Part shown: one piece after another, positions 17,354 through 25,921 of the stretch
Position numbering within the stretch: the stretch's first letter is position 1
Layout of the letters: every line of letters begins with the position of its first letter
Assembly: GCA_958402795.1 (NCBI GenBank)
Contig: CATXUX010000028.1
Location: 1-48,250, forward strand
Length of the DNA: 48,250 nucleotides
Direction of reading: 5' to 3'
From: an uncultured Lachnospiraceae bacterium
Lineage (GTDB): Bacteria > Bacillota > Clostridia > Lachnospirales > Lachnospiraceae
Notes under the pieces: generated by a model
The model's input: the letters and a program-made list of their open reading frames with translations, nothing else
What the model was told of the DNA's origin: nothing
Databases searched by the model: none
Position numbers and translations under genes: made by a program

Positions 17354-18817
17354 ATGAGCAAAGTAAGAACAAGATTTGCGCCGAGTCCGACCGGACGGAT
17401 GCATGTAGGAAATCTGCGGACGGCGTTGTATGCATATTTGATCGCGAAGCATGAAGGCGGGGATTTTATCCTCCGTGTGGAGGATACAGACCAGGAGCGG
17501 TACATGGAGGGTGCTCTGGAGATTATTTACCGGACGCTTGCAAAGACCGGACTGGTGCACGACGAAGGACCGGATAAGGATAAGGGATATGGTCCCTATG
17601 TGCAGAGTGAGCGCAATGCGCAGGGAATCTATCTGAAGTATGCGAAGCAGCTTGTAGAGCAGGGAGACGCTTATTACTGCTTCTGTGATAAGGAACGGCT
17701 GGACTCTCTGAAGTCTTCCGTGTCTGAAGACGGGACGGAGATCGTGGTATATGACAAGCACTGCCTGGGACTGTCCAAAGAAGAAGTGGAAACGAATCTG
17801 GCGGCGGGAAAGCCGTGGGTGATCCGGCTGAATGTGCCAAACGAGGGTGAGACCACGTTCCATGATGAAATCTACGGGGATATTACAGTGCCGAATGCCG
17901 AACTGGACGATATGATCCTGATCAAATCGGACGGCTATCCGACGTATAATTTTGCGAATGTCGTAGACGATCATCTGATGGAAATCACCCATGTAGTACG
18001 GGGAAATGAATACCTGTCTTCCGCGCCGAAATATAACCGGCTGTATGAAGCGTTTGGATGGGATGTTCCGGTCTACGTGCACTGCCCGCTGATTACCGAC
18101 GAGAATCATAAGAAACTGAGCAAGAGGTGCGGTCATTCTTCCTATGAAGATCTGATCGACCAGGGATTCGTGTCCGAGGCGGTTGTCAACTATGTTGCCC
18201 TGCTTGGATGGTGTCCGGCAGATAACAGGGAGATCTTCAGCCTGGAGGAGCTTGTAGAGGCGTTTGATTATAAGCATATGAACAAATCCCCGGCGGTATT
18301 TGACATTGTCAAGCTGCGCTGGATGAACGGAGAATATCTCAAAGCGATGGACTTTGAACGGTTCTATGAGATGGCAGAACCATATCTCCGGGAGACGGTG
18401 ACGAAAGATTACGACCTCCGCAAGATCGCGGCACTCGTGAAAACAAGGATCGAAGTGCTGCCGGATATCAAAGAACAGGCAGATTTCTTTGAAGCGGTTC
18501 CGCAGTACGATACTGCGCTGTATACACATAAGAAAATGAAGACAAATCCGGAAAAGTCTCTGGCACTTCTGGAAGAGGTGCTTCCTGTGCTGGAAGCGCA
18601 GGAGGACTTCACCAACGACGCACTGTTTGAGACATTGAAAGCGTTTGCAGGAGAAAAGGGGTATAAGATCGGGTATGTGATGTGGCCGATCCGCACTGCG
18701 GTGTCCGGAAAGCAGAATACGCCGGGCGGTGCGACGGAGATCATGGACGTGCTCGGAAAAGCGGAATCTCTGGAACGGATCCGCAGCGGAATCGAGAAAC
18801 TTCGTGAAGAAAAATAG
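17354..18817 (+). CDS. gltX: Glutamate--tRNA ligase
   Basis: 487 residues; ATG 17354 has AGGAG upstream. The enzyme charges tRNA-Glu with glutamate (and often tRNA-Gln for later amidation in Firmicutes). The class I HIGH-type motif is PSPTGRMHVGN (residues 10-20) and the KMSKS-type motif is KLSKR (254-258). RVEDTDQER and the GYPTYNFANVVDDHLM stretch are typical. It reads through to the UvrD-like helicase 42 bases later with no terminator, so the two are probably cotranscribed. Confidence 0.97.
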   Translation: MSKVRTRFAPSPTGRMHVGNLRTALYAYLIAKHEGGDFILRVEDTDQERYMEGALEIIYRTLAKTGLVHDEGPDKDKGYGPYVQSERNAQGIYLKYAKQLVEQGDAYYCFCDKERLDSLKSSVSEDGTEIVVYDKHCLGLSKEEVETNLAAGKPWVIRLNVPNEGETTFHDEIYGDITVPNAELDDMILIKSDGYPTYNFANVVDDHLMEITHVVRGNEYLSSAPKYNRLYEAFGWDVPVYVHCPLITDENHKKLSKRCGHSSYEDLIDQGFVSEAVVNYVALLGWCPADNREIFSLEELVEAFDYKHMNKSPAVFDIVKLRWMNGEYLKAMDFERFYEMAEPYLRETVTKDYDLRKIAALVKTRIEVLPDIKEQADFFEAVPQYDTALYTHKKMKTNPEKSLALLEEVLPVLEAQEDFTNDALFETLKAFAGEKGYKIGYVMWPIRTAVSGKQNTPGGATEIMDVLGKAESLERIRSGIEKLREEK

Positions 18818-18859
18818 AAAAACCGGATGAGATAAGGAGCGGAGGAAACTGCAAAGCGT

Positions 18860-20755
18860 ATGACAGAAGACAGAAAACAGAGAGGAAACCAGACGCAGGA
18901 AAGGAACGCGCAGCCTGCGTCGCTGAACCGGGCGCAGAAACGTGCAGTAGTTCATCATGAGGGACCGTGCCTTGTACTTGCCGGACCCGGATCGGGCAAG
19001 ACGATGACGATCGTCAGTCGGATCCGGTACTTGATAGAGGAATATAAAGTAAGACCAGAAGAGATTCTGGTCATTACTTTTACCAAATATGCGGCATCCG
19101 AGATGAAGCTGAGACTGAAAGCGATGATGGACGGGCGGAACATTCCGGTTACGGCAGGCACGTTTCACGGGATTTATTATGGAGTCCTGAAATGGGCCTA
19201 CCGGTTTGGACCGGAGAACATTCTGTCAGAGGAAGAAAAATTTCAGCTTGTGCGGCAGATCGTAAACCGGCAGGAGGAACTGGAAGTGTCTGACGAAGAA
19301 GACTTTCTAAAAGACATTGTGACAGAGATTGGAGTCGTAAAAAATAACCGCTGTCCGATCGAAGCGTACCGTTCGTCGAAGTGCCGTCCGGATATTTTCC
19401 GGGATATTTACGAACAGTATGAGACGCAGCGAAAGCAGCTTCGGAAGATTGATTTTGATGACATGCTCGTACTCTGCTATGAACTGTTTGTATCGCGGCC
19501 GGATCTGCTGAAGCTGTGGCAGGACAAGTTCCGGTATATTCTCGTCGATGAGTTCCAGGATATCAATCAGGTACAGTACGATGTGATCAAGATGCTTGCG
19601 GCGCCGGAAAATAATCTGTTCGTGGTGGGAGACGATGACCAGTCGATCTATGCGTTCCGCGGGGCGGACGCAAAACTGATGTTTCAGTTCCGGAAAGACT
19701 TTCCGGAGGCAGAGGAGATCCTGCTGGACGTCAATTACCGGTGTACGGGGAATATTGTGAAAAATGCGCTGAAAGTGATCAGCCATAATGAGGCGCGGTT
19801 TGAGAAGAAAATCCGCGCGAACAAGAAAGCGGGAGCAAGCATCCATGTGCAGGAGGTGAGGGACTCGGCGGAGGAAAGCGAGTATGTGGCGGAGCAGATC
19901 GCAAAACAGATCGCGTCGGGAACACGTCCGGAGCAGATCGCGGTCCTGTACCGGGTACATACGGACGCGAGAGCACTGGTGGAAAAACTGATCGACAGCC
20001 GGATCCCGTTTCAGATGCGGGAACATATGCCGAATCTGTACCGGCATTTTATTGCGCAGGATATATGCGCTTATTTTCGTATCGCGACAGGAACCGGGAC
20101 AAGAGCGGATCTGTTACAGATTATGAACCGGCCGAAGCGCTATCTGAGCCGTGACAGTGTGGCAGCAAGCAGGAATGTTTCCTTTGAGGAATTACGTAAA
20201 TTTTACGCGGACAAAGACTGGATGCAGGACCGGATCGACCAGTTCGAATGGGACGTCAAAATGCTCCGGAAGATGGCGCCTTACGCGGCGATTCAGTTTC
20301 TCCGCAAACGGATCGGTTACGATGAATTCCTGCGGGAGTATGCGTCAATGAGGCAGATGCCGGTGTCAGAACTGACAGACGTCCTGCTGGAGATTGAGGA
20401 AGCGGCGAAGCCGTACCAGACGCTTGAAGAGTGGTTTGCCCATGTGGAAGAGTATACAGAGGCGTTGAAACAAAAAGAACAGAAGAAGGGAAAAGACGGC
20501 ACAGGCGTGCATCTGATGACGATGCATGCGGCGAAAGGACTGGAATTTGACACCGTGTTGATCATTCAGGCGAACGAAGGCAGAATCCCTTACCAGCGGG
20601 CGTTAAAAGACGGCGGGGAGGAAGAAGAGCGGCGATTGTTCTACGTGGCGATGACGCGGGCGAAAGAACGTCTCCTGATCACTTATGTGAAGTCAAAAAA
20701 CGGAAAGGAGATGTCTCCTTCCCGTTTTGTAGATGAATTATTCGAGGGGATCTAA
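18860..20755 (+). CDS. UvrD/PcrA-like superfamily 1 DNA helicase
   Basis: 631 residues. Motif I is AGPGSGKT (41-48), motif II VDEFQDIN, motif III GDDDQSIYAFRGA, motif V-like THHAAKGLEFD is here MHAAKGLEFD and motif VI VAMTRAKERL, so all ATPase and translocase motifs are present. It is shorter than UvrD/PcrA (about 720-750 residues) and the 2B region is reduced, so it may be a distinct Clostridia paralog rather than PcrA itself. These 3'-5' helicases act in repair and in clearing proteins from DNA. Its last 18 bases overlap the convergent DUF1292 gene. Confidence 0.9.
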   Translation: MTEDRKQRGNQTQERNAQPASLNRAQKRAVVHHEGPCLVLAGPGSGKTMTIVSRIRYLIEEYKVRPEEILVITFTKYAASEMKLRLKAMMDGRNIPVTAGTFHGIYYGVLKWAYRFGPENILSEEEKFQLVRQIVNRQEELEVSDEEDFLKDIVTEIGVVKNNRCPIEAYRSSKCRPDIFRDIYEQYETQRKQLRKIDFDDMLVLCYELFVSRPDLLKLWQDKFRYILVDEFQDINQVQYDVIKMLAAPENNLFVVGDDDQSIYAFRGADAKLMFQFRKDFPEAEEILLDVNYRCTGNIVKNALKVISHNEARFEKKIRANKKAGASIHVQEVRDSAEESEYVAEQIAKQIASGTRPEQIAVLYRVHTDARALVEKLIDSRIPFQMREHMPNLYRHFIAQDICAYFRIATGTGTRADLLQIMNRPKRYLSRDSVAASRNVSFEELRKFYADKDWMQDRIDQFEWDVKMLRKMAPYAAIQFLRKRIGYDEFLREYASMRQMPVSELTDVLLEIEEAAKPYQTLEEWFAHVEEYTEALKQKEQKKGKDGTGVHLMTMHAAKGLEFDTVLIIQANEGRIPYQRALKDGGEEEERRLFYVAMTRAKERLLITYVKSKNGKEMSPSRFVDELFEGI

Positions 20756-21055
20756 TCCAAGTGCGTCCAGGTCGATGGCGTCATACTCCAGGGTATCCAG
20801 CCACTCGTCATAGGCGTCGCACACGGCTTCAAATTCATCGTCATCTTCGATGGATTCCAGAGCCGGATCATCGCCGTCACCGGCGATATAGCGGTAGAGG
20901 TAGACACGGCTTTCTTCGCCGGTATCCATATCGTCCGGCGGCAGCAGTGCGATATACTCTTTTCCACTTACCGTGAGAGTACACAGAATCTCACATTCCA
21001 GCGTTTCATCGTTATCCAGATATAAGGTTACGGTGTCAAGTTCATTATTTTCCAT
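20738..21055 (-). CDS. DUF1292 family acidic protein
   Basis: 105 residues, start preceded by AAAGGAG. The pattern NNELDTVTLYLDNDETLECEIL, GKEYIALLPP and SRVYLYRY is the DUF1292 (YrzB-like) fold seen widely in Firmicutes; the C-terminal half is extremely acidic. Function is unknown. It faces the helicase gene tail to tail with an 18-base coding overlap and no terminator between them. Confidence 0.88.
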   Translation of the reverse strand: MENNELDTVTLYLDNDETLECEILCTLTVSGKEYIALLPPDDMDTGEESRVYLYRYIAGDGDDPALESIEDDDEFEAVCDAYDEWLDTLEYDAIDLDALGLDPLE

Positions 21056-21132
21056 AACTGTCTCCTTTAAATGATTCGTATATTCCTACTCTAACAAATA
21101 TGGGGGCAAAACGCAAGTGATAAGAAAAAGAA

Positions 21133-21160
21133 TTGACAAACCCTGAAAACAAGGTAGAAT
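21133..21160 (+). promoter_or_regulatory. Promoter of the binding-protein / GH13-like operon
   Basis: TTGACA (21133-21138), a 16-nt spacer and TAGAAT (21155-21160) lie 48 bases before the lipoprotein start. Confidence 0.6.
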
Positions 21161-21208
21161 GAAATGTGGGGGAAGAAAAGACATTGACTGCAGGAGGATC
21201 AATCATAT

Positions 21209-22270
21209 ATGAAGCGAAAAATACTGGGAATTGTTTTTACTGCCGCGCTGGGAGGACTGCTGTTGTCCGGCTGTAAAAAGAATGTGGGTACACCGGAGGA
21301 TAATGCGGTCGTGGAAGAGGAAGAAGAAAGCGACGGAGAAGAGGAAAGCGATACGGAAGAAGCAACGGAAGCAGCAGAAGCACAAGAGACGGAAGAAGCC
21401 ATGGAGGAAGAGGACGGGATCCTGATCGGATACAGTTGCATTGATCTGGAAAATCCCTATTATGTTACATTACAGAAGTCCATCGAGTATGAGCTGAAAG
21501 ATACGGATATGCGGCTCATGGTCAGAGGCGCGCAGTCTGATGCACAGACGCAGAACGAACAGATTCAGGAAATGATCGATGCGGGAGTGGAGGCCGTATT
21601 TCTCTGTCCGGTAGACCGGGAAGAGATTACTCCGGCTCTGGAAGCACTCTCCGAGGCAGAAATCCCGGTCATCAATCTGGATACGCAGGTGAAGAATACG
21701 GAACTGACGGCCGCGTACATCGGTTCGGATAATAGAAATGCAGGAAAATTATGCGGGAAGGACCTGACAAACCGCTGTCCGGATGGAGGAAGCATCCTGA
21801 TTTTTGAATGCTCCGCGATGAATTCGGTCAATGAACGGATCACCGGATTTGAGGAAGCCGTGAAAAGCGGTGGATTCGAAGTGCTTGCCAGAGCGGATGC
21901 GAACGGGGAAAAGGACCAGGCGTATGAGATCATGAAAGGATATCTCGAGGAGTATCCGAAAATTGATGCAGTTATGTGCGGAAATGACCGGATGGCACTG
22001 GGGGTTTTACAGGCACTTCAGGAATCGGGAAGAACCGGCGTGAAGATCTATGGCGTGGATGGTTCGCCGGAGATGAAACAAGAGCTGGCGTCAGGGACAG
22101 AAGCTGTTGCCGGGACAGCGGCGCAGTCGCCGGTCAATATCGGAAAAAGCGCTGTGGAAACGCTGCTGGCACTGCGAAACGATGAGAAGTATGAGGAAGA
22201 GACGATCGTAGAAACATTTTTTATTGACGGGGATAATGTAGAGTTGTACGGGACGAATGGATGGCAGTAA
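21209..22270 (+). CDS. Sugar-type substrate-binding lipoprotein (RbsB-like)
   Basis: 353 residues; ATG 21209 after AGGAGG. A signal sequence with lipobox LLSGC (residues 18-22) is followed by a very acidic linker of about 45 residues, nearly all Glu, Ala, Thr and Asp. From residue 70 it is a type I periplasmic-binding fold of the RbsB/LacI class (GILIGYSCIDLENPYYVTLQ, VEAVFLCPVD, AYIGSDNRNAGKLCG, AVMCGNDRMALGVLQAL, KIYGVDGSPE). Such proteins bind a pentose, hexose or autoinducer-2 for an ABC transporter or a sensor. No permease or ATPase gene is next to it; it leads into a GH13-like gene. The ligand cannot be told. Confidence 0.85.
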   Translation: MKRKILGIVFTAALGGLLLSGCKKNVGTPEDNAVVEEEEESDGEEESDTEEATEAAEAQETEEAMEEEDGILIGYSCIDLENPYYVTLQKSIEYELKDTDMRLMVRGAQSDAQTQNEQIQEMIDAGVEAVFLCPVDREEITPALEALSEAEIPVINLDTQVKNTELTAAYIGSDNRNAGKLCGKDLTNRCPDGGSILIFECSAMNSVNERITGFEEAVKSGGFEVLARADANGEKDQAYEIMKGYLEEYPKIDAVMCGNDRMALGVLQALQESGRTGVKIYGVDGSPEMKQELASGTEAVAGTAAQSPVNIGKSAVETLLALRNDEKYEEETIVETFFIDGDNVELYGTNGWQ

Positions 22271-22324
22271 GGCTGCAGGACAGATATGACAAGATAATAG
22301 AATCACAGCAAGAGGAGAAAATCT

Positions 22325-24124
22325 ATGAAAAAAGCAGAAGGGTATCCACAGCCGATGGGAGCGTCACGCAGGGACGATAAAATGAATTTTGCAGTTGCGG
22401 TACCGTCAGGAAAGACGTGTGAACTGTTACTGTACAGCAAAGGGAAACAGGAGCCGATACAGAGATTTGACATGCCGGAAGAAGAAGGCATCGGAGAGGT
22501 CCGGTTCCTGGCAGTCACGGGATTTCGGGAAGACCGTTATGAATATAATTTCTGCATTGATGGTCGTGTGTGTGTGGATCCCTGTGTACGGGAGGTGTCA
22601 AGAACCAGGAAGTTCGGGGTGAATCCGGATCTGGAGGCACATCAGATGCGCGGGCGTGTACCTGTGAATTCCTATGACTGGGAAGGCGACCGGTATCCGA
22701 AGATCCCGCTGAACGAGGTGGTCGCATACAGTCTGCATGTCCGCGGTTTTACAAGGCATGCGTCTTCCAAAGTAAAGCATCGGGGAACCTTTGCGGGAAT
22801 TGTAGAGAAACTGCCGTATCTGAAAGAACTGGGCGTGAACCAGATTCATTGCATGCCGGTCTATGAATTCGACGAAATTGTTGGGAAACGGACCAATTAC
22901 TGGGGATATGGCAAGGGATACTATTTTGCACCCAAGATGTCATACAGCGTGTCGGGAAAACCATGTACAGAATTAAAAGATATGGTAAAAGCCTGCCACA
23001 GAGAGGGCGTGGAAGTGGTACTCGAGATGCCGTTCTCGGAAGGAATCCGGTCCCATACAGCCGCAGAGTGCCTGCGGTATTATATGCTGGAATACCATAT
23101 AGACGGATTTGTTGTGAATCCTTATGTGGTGTCATGGGACTGCCTGAAAAATGATCCGATCCTCAAAGGAGCCAAAATCTTTCAGAAAGATAATAGTTTC
23201 CAGAATGTGATGCGCCGTTTCCTGAAAGGGGACGAAGGCATGGTAGGAGATGTGATCTGGGCGCTGCGGCGCAACACGGCGGAGGACGGAAAGTTTAACT
23301 ATATTACGACGCATACCGGATTTACGATGAGCGACCTGGTCTCCTACGACGCCAAGCATAATGAGGCGAACGGGGAACGGAATCAGGATGGACCGGATTA
23401 CAATTATAGCTGGAACTGCGGAACAGAAGGACCGACGCGAAAGAAAAACATCAGTATGCTGCGGAAGAAGCAGATACGGAACGCATTCCTGCTTCTGCTT
23501 GCCGCCCAGGGAACACCTTGTATTCTTGCCGGAGACGAGTTCGGGAATACACAGAAGGGCAACAACAATGTATACTGTCAGGATAATGAAACTGCATGGC
23601 TGGACTGGAACAGACTGAAAAAGGACGATTCCCTCTTTCAATACGTAAAAGGACTGCTTGCCATGCGCAAAGCGAACACGGCGCTGCACAGACCGGAAGC
23701 ACTGTTTGGCGCGGACAAAAATGCCTGCGGAATTCCGGATGTATCGTATCATGGAGAAGATGCGTGGCAGGCGCCTACCCAGGTATCCAGCAGACAGCTT
23801 GGCGTACTTTACAGCGCTGCCGCTCCCGGAGAAAATGAATGCTTTATTGCCTATAATATGCATTGGATGGAACATTCTTTCGCACTTCCGGTGCTGCCGG
23901 GACATAAGGAATGGCACAAGGTGCTGGATACCGCTGATCCAAAGGAGAGGATAGAGGCGGAACATGGCGGGGAAAATGCTGCTGTAAAAGACCGCAGTGT
24001 GGTAATCGGCGAGCGGAGCATCGTGATGTTTGAAGGCGTGGCGGGACCGGAAAGTGAAATAAAAAAATCCCGGCACGGCAGGGCGGCAAAAAGAAAAACA
24101 GAAATCGTGAAACCGGAGATATAG
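22325..24124 (+). CDS. GH13_11 (isoamylase/GlgX-like) protein lacking catalytic residues
   Basis: 599 residues; ATG 22325 after GAGGAG. The fold is clearly a glycogen-debranching-type GH13: an N-terminal CBM48-like beta domain (KMNFAVAVPSGKTCELLLYS), the barrel with NEVVAYSLHVRGFTRH, and the family hallmark DLVSYDAKHNEANGE. Yet the catalytic positions are changed. Region I reads VVLEMPFSEG instead of VILDVVYNHT. Region II reads IDGFVVNPY with Asn265 where the Asp nucleophile of DGFRFDLA belongs and Val for Arg. Region III, with the acid/base Glu (AEPWD), is deleted between about residues 285 and 297. Region IV reads THTGF where HDGF is expected. It is probably not a hydrolase; it may bind glycogen or regulate it. 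The C-terminus is Lys/Arg rich. Confidence 0.8.
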   Translation: MKKAEGYPQPMGASRRDDKMNFAVAVPSGKTCELLLYSKGKQEPIQRFDMPEEEGIGEVRFLAVTGFREDRYEYNFCIDGRVCVDPCVREVSRTRKFGVNPDLEAHQMRGRVPVNSYDWEGDRYPKIPLNEVVAYSLHVRGFTRHASSKVKHRGTFAGIVEKLPYLKELGVNQIHCMPVYEFDEIVGKRTNYWGYGKGYYFAPKMSYSVSGKPCTELKDMVKACHREGVEVVLEMPFSEGIRSHTAAECLRYYMLEYHIDGFVVNPYVVSWDCLKNDPILKGAKIFQKDNSFQNVMRRFLKGDEGMVGDVIWALRRNTAEDGKFNYITTHTGFTMSDLVSYDAKHNEANGERNQDGPDYNYSWNCGTEGPTRKKNISMLRKKQIRNAFLLLLAAQGTPCILAGDEFGNTQKGNNNVYCQDNETAWLDWNRLKKDDSLFQYVKGLLAMRKANTALHRPEALFGADKNACGIPDVSYHGEDAWQAPTQVSSRQLGVLYSAAAPGENECFIAYNMHWMEHSFALPVLPGHKEWHKVLDTADPKERIEAEHGGENAAVKDRSVVIGERSIVMFEGVAGPESEIKKSRHGRAAKRKTEIVKPEI

Positions 24125-24127
24125 TCA

Positions 24128-24664
24128 ATGAAAGCAGTTCAACATTTTTGCACGATCACGAAGCATAAATATATGGTGATGAAGGAATGCTTCCGTGTCG
24201 GTCTGTACCGGCAGGGACTCCTTCATGACCTGTCCAAGTATAGCTGGACGGAATTCCGGGTCGGCTGTAAGTATTATCAGGGGACACGGAGTCCGAACAA
24301 TGCGGAACGTGAAGAAAAGGGATATTCTTCCGCGTGGCTTCACCATAAGGGGAGAAATAAGCATCACTATGAATACTGGATCGATTACGGACTGGACGGC
24401 GGGAAAACGTTGGTCGGAATGAAAATGCCGGAGAAGTATGTTGTGGAAATGTTTCTGGACCGGATCGCTGCCAGTAAGGTTTATAAAGGGAAAGCGTACA
24501 AAGATTCGGATCCGCTGGCATACTTTATGCAGGGCGGAACTGATGATTATATTATGCATGAAGAGACAAAAACGCTGCTGGAAAAGCTACTGCGGATGCT
24601 GGCGGAGGAGGGAGAAGAACCTACGTTTCGCTACATCCGCAGAGAAGTGCTCAAAAACGGCTGA
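24128..24664 (+). CDS. DUF5662 family protein
   Basis: 178 residues starting 3 bases after the GH13-like stop, so it is in the same operon. The sequence HKYMVMKECFRVGLYRQGLLHDLSKYS is typical of DUF5662, and the later HHKGRNKHHYEYW adds a cluster of His residues. GLLHDLSKY together with that cluster resembles an HD-type metal-binding arrangement, so a metal-dependent phosphohydrolase activity is conceivable, but this is inference. The gene ends inside a hairpin shared with convergent luxS. Confidence 0.75.
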   Translation: MKAVQHFCTITKHKYMVMKECFRVGLYRQGLLHDLSKYSWTEFRVGCKYYQGTRSPNNAEREEKGYSSAWLHHKGRNKHHYEYWIDYGLDGGKTLVGMKMPEKYVVEMFLDRIAASKVYKGKAYKDSDPLAYFMQGGTDDYIMHEETKTLLEKLLRMLAEEGEEPTFRYIRREVLKNG

Positions 24665-24675
24665 AAGACCGTTTT
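24654..24675. terminator. Compact bidirectional hairpin between DUF5662 and luxS
   Basis: AAAACGG (24654-24660) pairs with CCGTTTT (24669-24675). The stem includes the last codons of DUF5662 and touches the luxS stop codon. Read towards the left it ends in CCGTTTTT, a fair terminator for luxS. Confidence 0.55.
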
Positions 24676-25154
24676 CAGTCAGGATAGAGAAGCTGATAAT
24701 CCTGAGTGTCGGTCAGTACATTCTGCAGATACCGGGAGGCGAGAAGACGCGCCATCGGCAGATTCATATCCAGATAATTGCCGCAGTCCTGCGGACTTGC
24801 ACCCGGAACGTCTCCTTCAAAATGAGCGATGTAGGAAAACATATCCCGGATCAGCGGGAGAATCTCATGGGAACTGTAGTCACCGGTAAGCAGCAGATAG
24901 AATCCGGTGCGGCATCCCATCGGGCCAAAATAGAGTACCTTGTCTGCGTATTCCGGGTGATTCCTGAGATATGTGGCGCCCAGATGTTCAATTGTATGCA
25001 CTTCTGCGGTATTCATAACCGGTTCGTCATTCGGACTGGTCATTCGGATGTCGAATGTGGTGACGGGGGTGTTTCCCGCAAAATCTTTCCGGGAGACGTA
25101 CAGACCGGGGACAAGTTTGATATGATCAATCGTAAAACTGGAAATTTTTTTCAT
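24675..25154 (-). CDS. luxS: S-ribosylhomocysteine lyase
   Basis: 159 residues from ATG 25154, placed by AAAGGAG; an upstream in-frame ATG would add 19 atypical residues. LuxS cleaves S-ribosylhomocysteine to homocysteine and DPD, the precursor of autoinducer 2, and recycles the SAM by-product. The metal ligands are His53 and His57 in HTIEHL and Cys124 in QDCGNYLDM; Cys81 in GPMGCRTGFYLLL and Glu56 are the catalytic residues. All are present. It is monocistronic, with a consensus-like promoter (25183-25211) and no riboswitch in its 28-base leader. Confidence 0.97.
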   Translation of the reverse strand: MKKISSFTIDHIKLVPGLYVSRKDFAGNTPVTTFDIRMTSPNDEPVMNTAEVHTIEHLGATYLRNHPEYADKVLYFGPMGCRTGFYLLLTGDYSSHEILPLIRDMFSYIAHFEGDVPGASPQDCGNYLDMNLPMARLLASRYLQNVLTDTQDYQLLYPD

Positions 25155-25182
25155 AGTCGTACTCCTTTCCTGTTCTGACATT

Positions 25183-25211
25183 ATTATAGCGGAGAAACCG
25201 GGAAAAGGCAA
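25183..25211 (-). promoter_or_regulatory. Promoter of luxS
   Basis: On the minus strand, TTGCCT (25206-25211), a 17-nt spacer and TATAAT (25183-25188). Confidence 0.65.
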
Positions 25212-25260
25212 GGCTGTTCATTTCCCGGGAGTATCATAAGCAGAAACGAGGTAAAAAGAG

Positions 25261-25908
25261 ATGGAAATTTATATAATAAGGCATGGAGAAACGCAGTGGA
25301 ACCGTGAAAGACGAGTACAGGGACTCTCAGATATTCCGCTGAATGAGTATGGAATACATCTGGCCAAAGAGACTGCACAAGGCCTGCAGGACCTTTCGTT
25401 TGACCGTGCATATACAAGTCCGCTTCTTCGGGCAAGACAGACGGCGGAAATCATTCTCGGCGGCAGGGAAATCCCGCTGATAGAAGATAAAAGGATTCAG
25501 GAGATGTGTTTTGGCAGCTATGAAGGAATGTGTATCAGCGGGCCGGGGAAGGCGCCGGAGACGGAGGAATTTCAGAAGTTTTTTCAGGACACGGAACATT
25601 TTGTGCCGGCAAAGGGTGGAGAAACCGTGCAGGAATTGCTGAAAAGGACGGGAGATTTTGTGGACTGGCTTTGTGCCGCTTCTGACCTGCAGGAGAAACG
25701 GATACTCGTATCGACGCACGGCGCGGCGATGACGGGACTTCTGAACCACATAAAAGGAAACCTGCAGATCGCGAACTTCTGGATCAACGGCGTTCCGGCA
25801 AACTGCGCGGTAGCGGTTGTAGAGGTTACGGACGGTGTACCGCACGTTGTAAAGGAAAATCTGATTTACTACAGTGAGCCGGTGAGAAACTGGAGCGTGG
25901 GTGAATAG
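25261..25908 (+). CDS. Histidine phosphatase (phosphoglycerate mutase-like) family protein
   Basis: 215 residues. IIRHGETQWNRERRVQGLSDIPLNEYG at the start carries the RHG catalytic motif with the phosphohistidine His8; AYTSPLLRARQTAEII and ILVSTHGAAM give the other Arg and His. These residues mark an active broad-specificity phosphatase of the CobC/GpmB branch; it is not the glycolytic mutase, for which gpmI is at the right edge. The substrate is unknown. The radA start lies 13 bases after its stop, so the two are likely cotranscribed. Confidence 0.88.
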   Translation: MEIYIIRHGETQWNRERRVQGLSDIPLNEYGIHLAKETAQGLQDLSFDRAYTSPLLRARQTAEIILGGREIPLIEDKRIQEMCFGSYEGMCISGPGKAPETEEFQKFFQDTEHFVPAKGGETVQELLKRTGDFVDWLCAASDLQEKRILVSTHGAAMTGLLNHIKGNLQIANFWINGVPANCAVAVVEVTDGVPHVVKENLIYYSEPVRNWSVGE

Positions 25909-25921
25909 AGGAGAAATAAAA

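Noticed and set aside
17309..19168. Minus-strand open frame of 619 codons
   Set aside because: It is the complement of gltX and the helicase start; composition (Arg/His/Leu/Ile rich) is that of an antisense shadow.
25155..25182. SAM- or SAH-type riboswitch before luxS
   Set aside because: The leader between promoter and start is about 28 bases.
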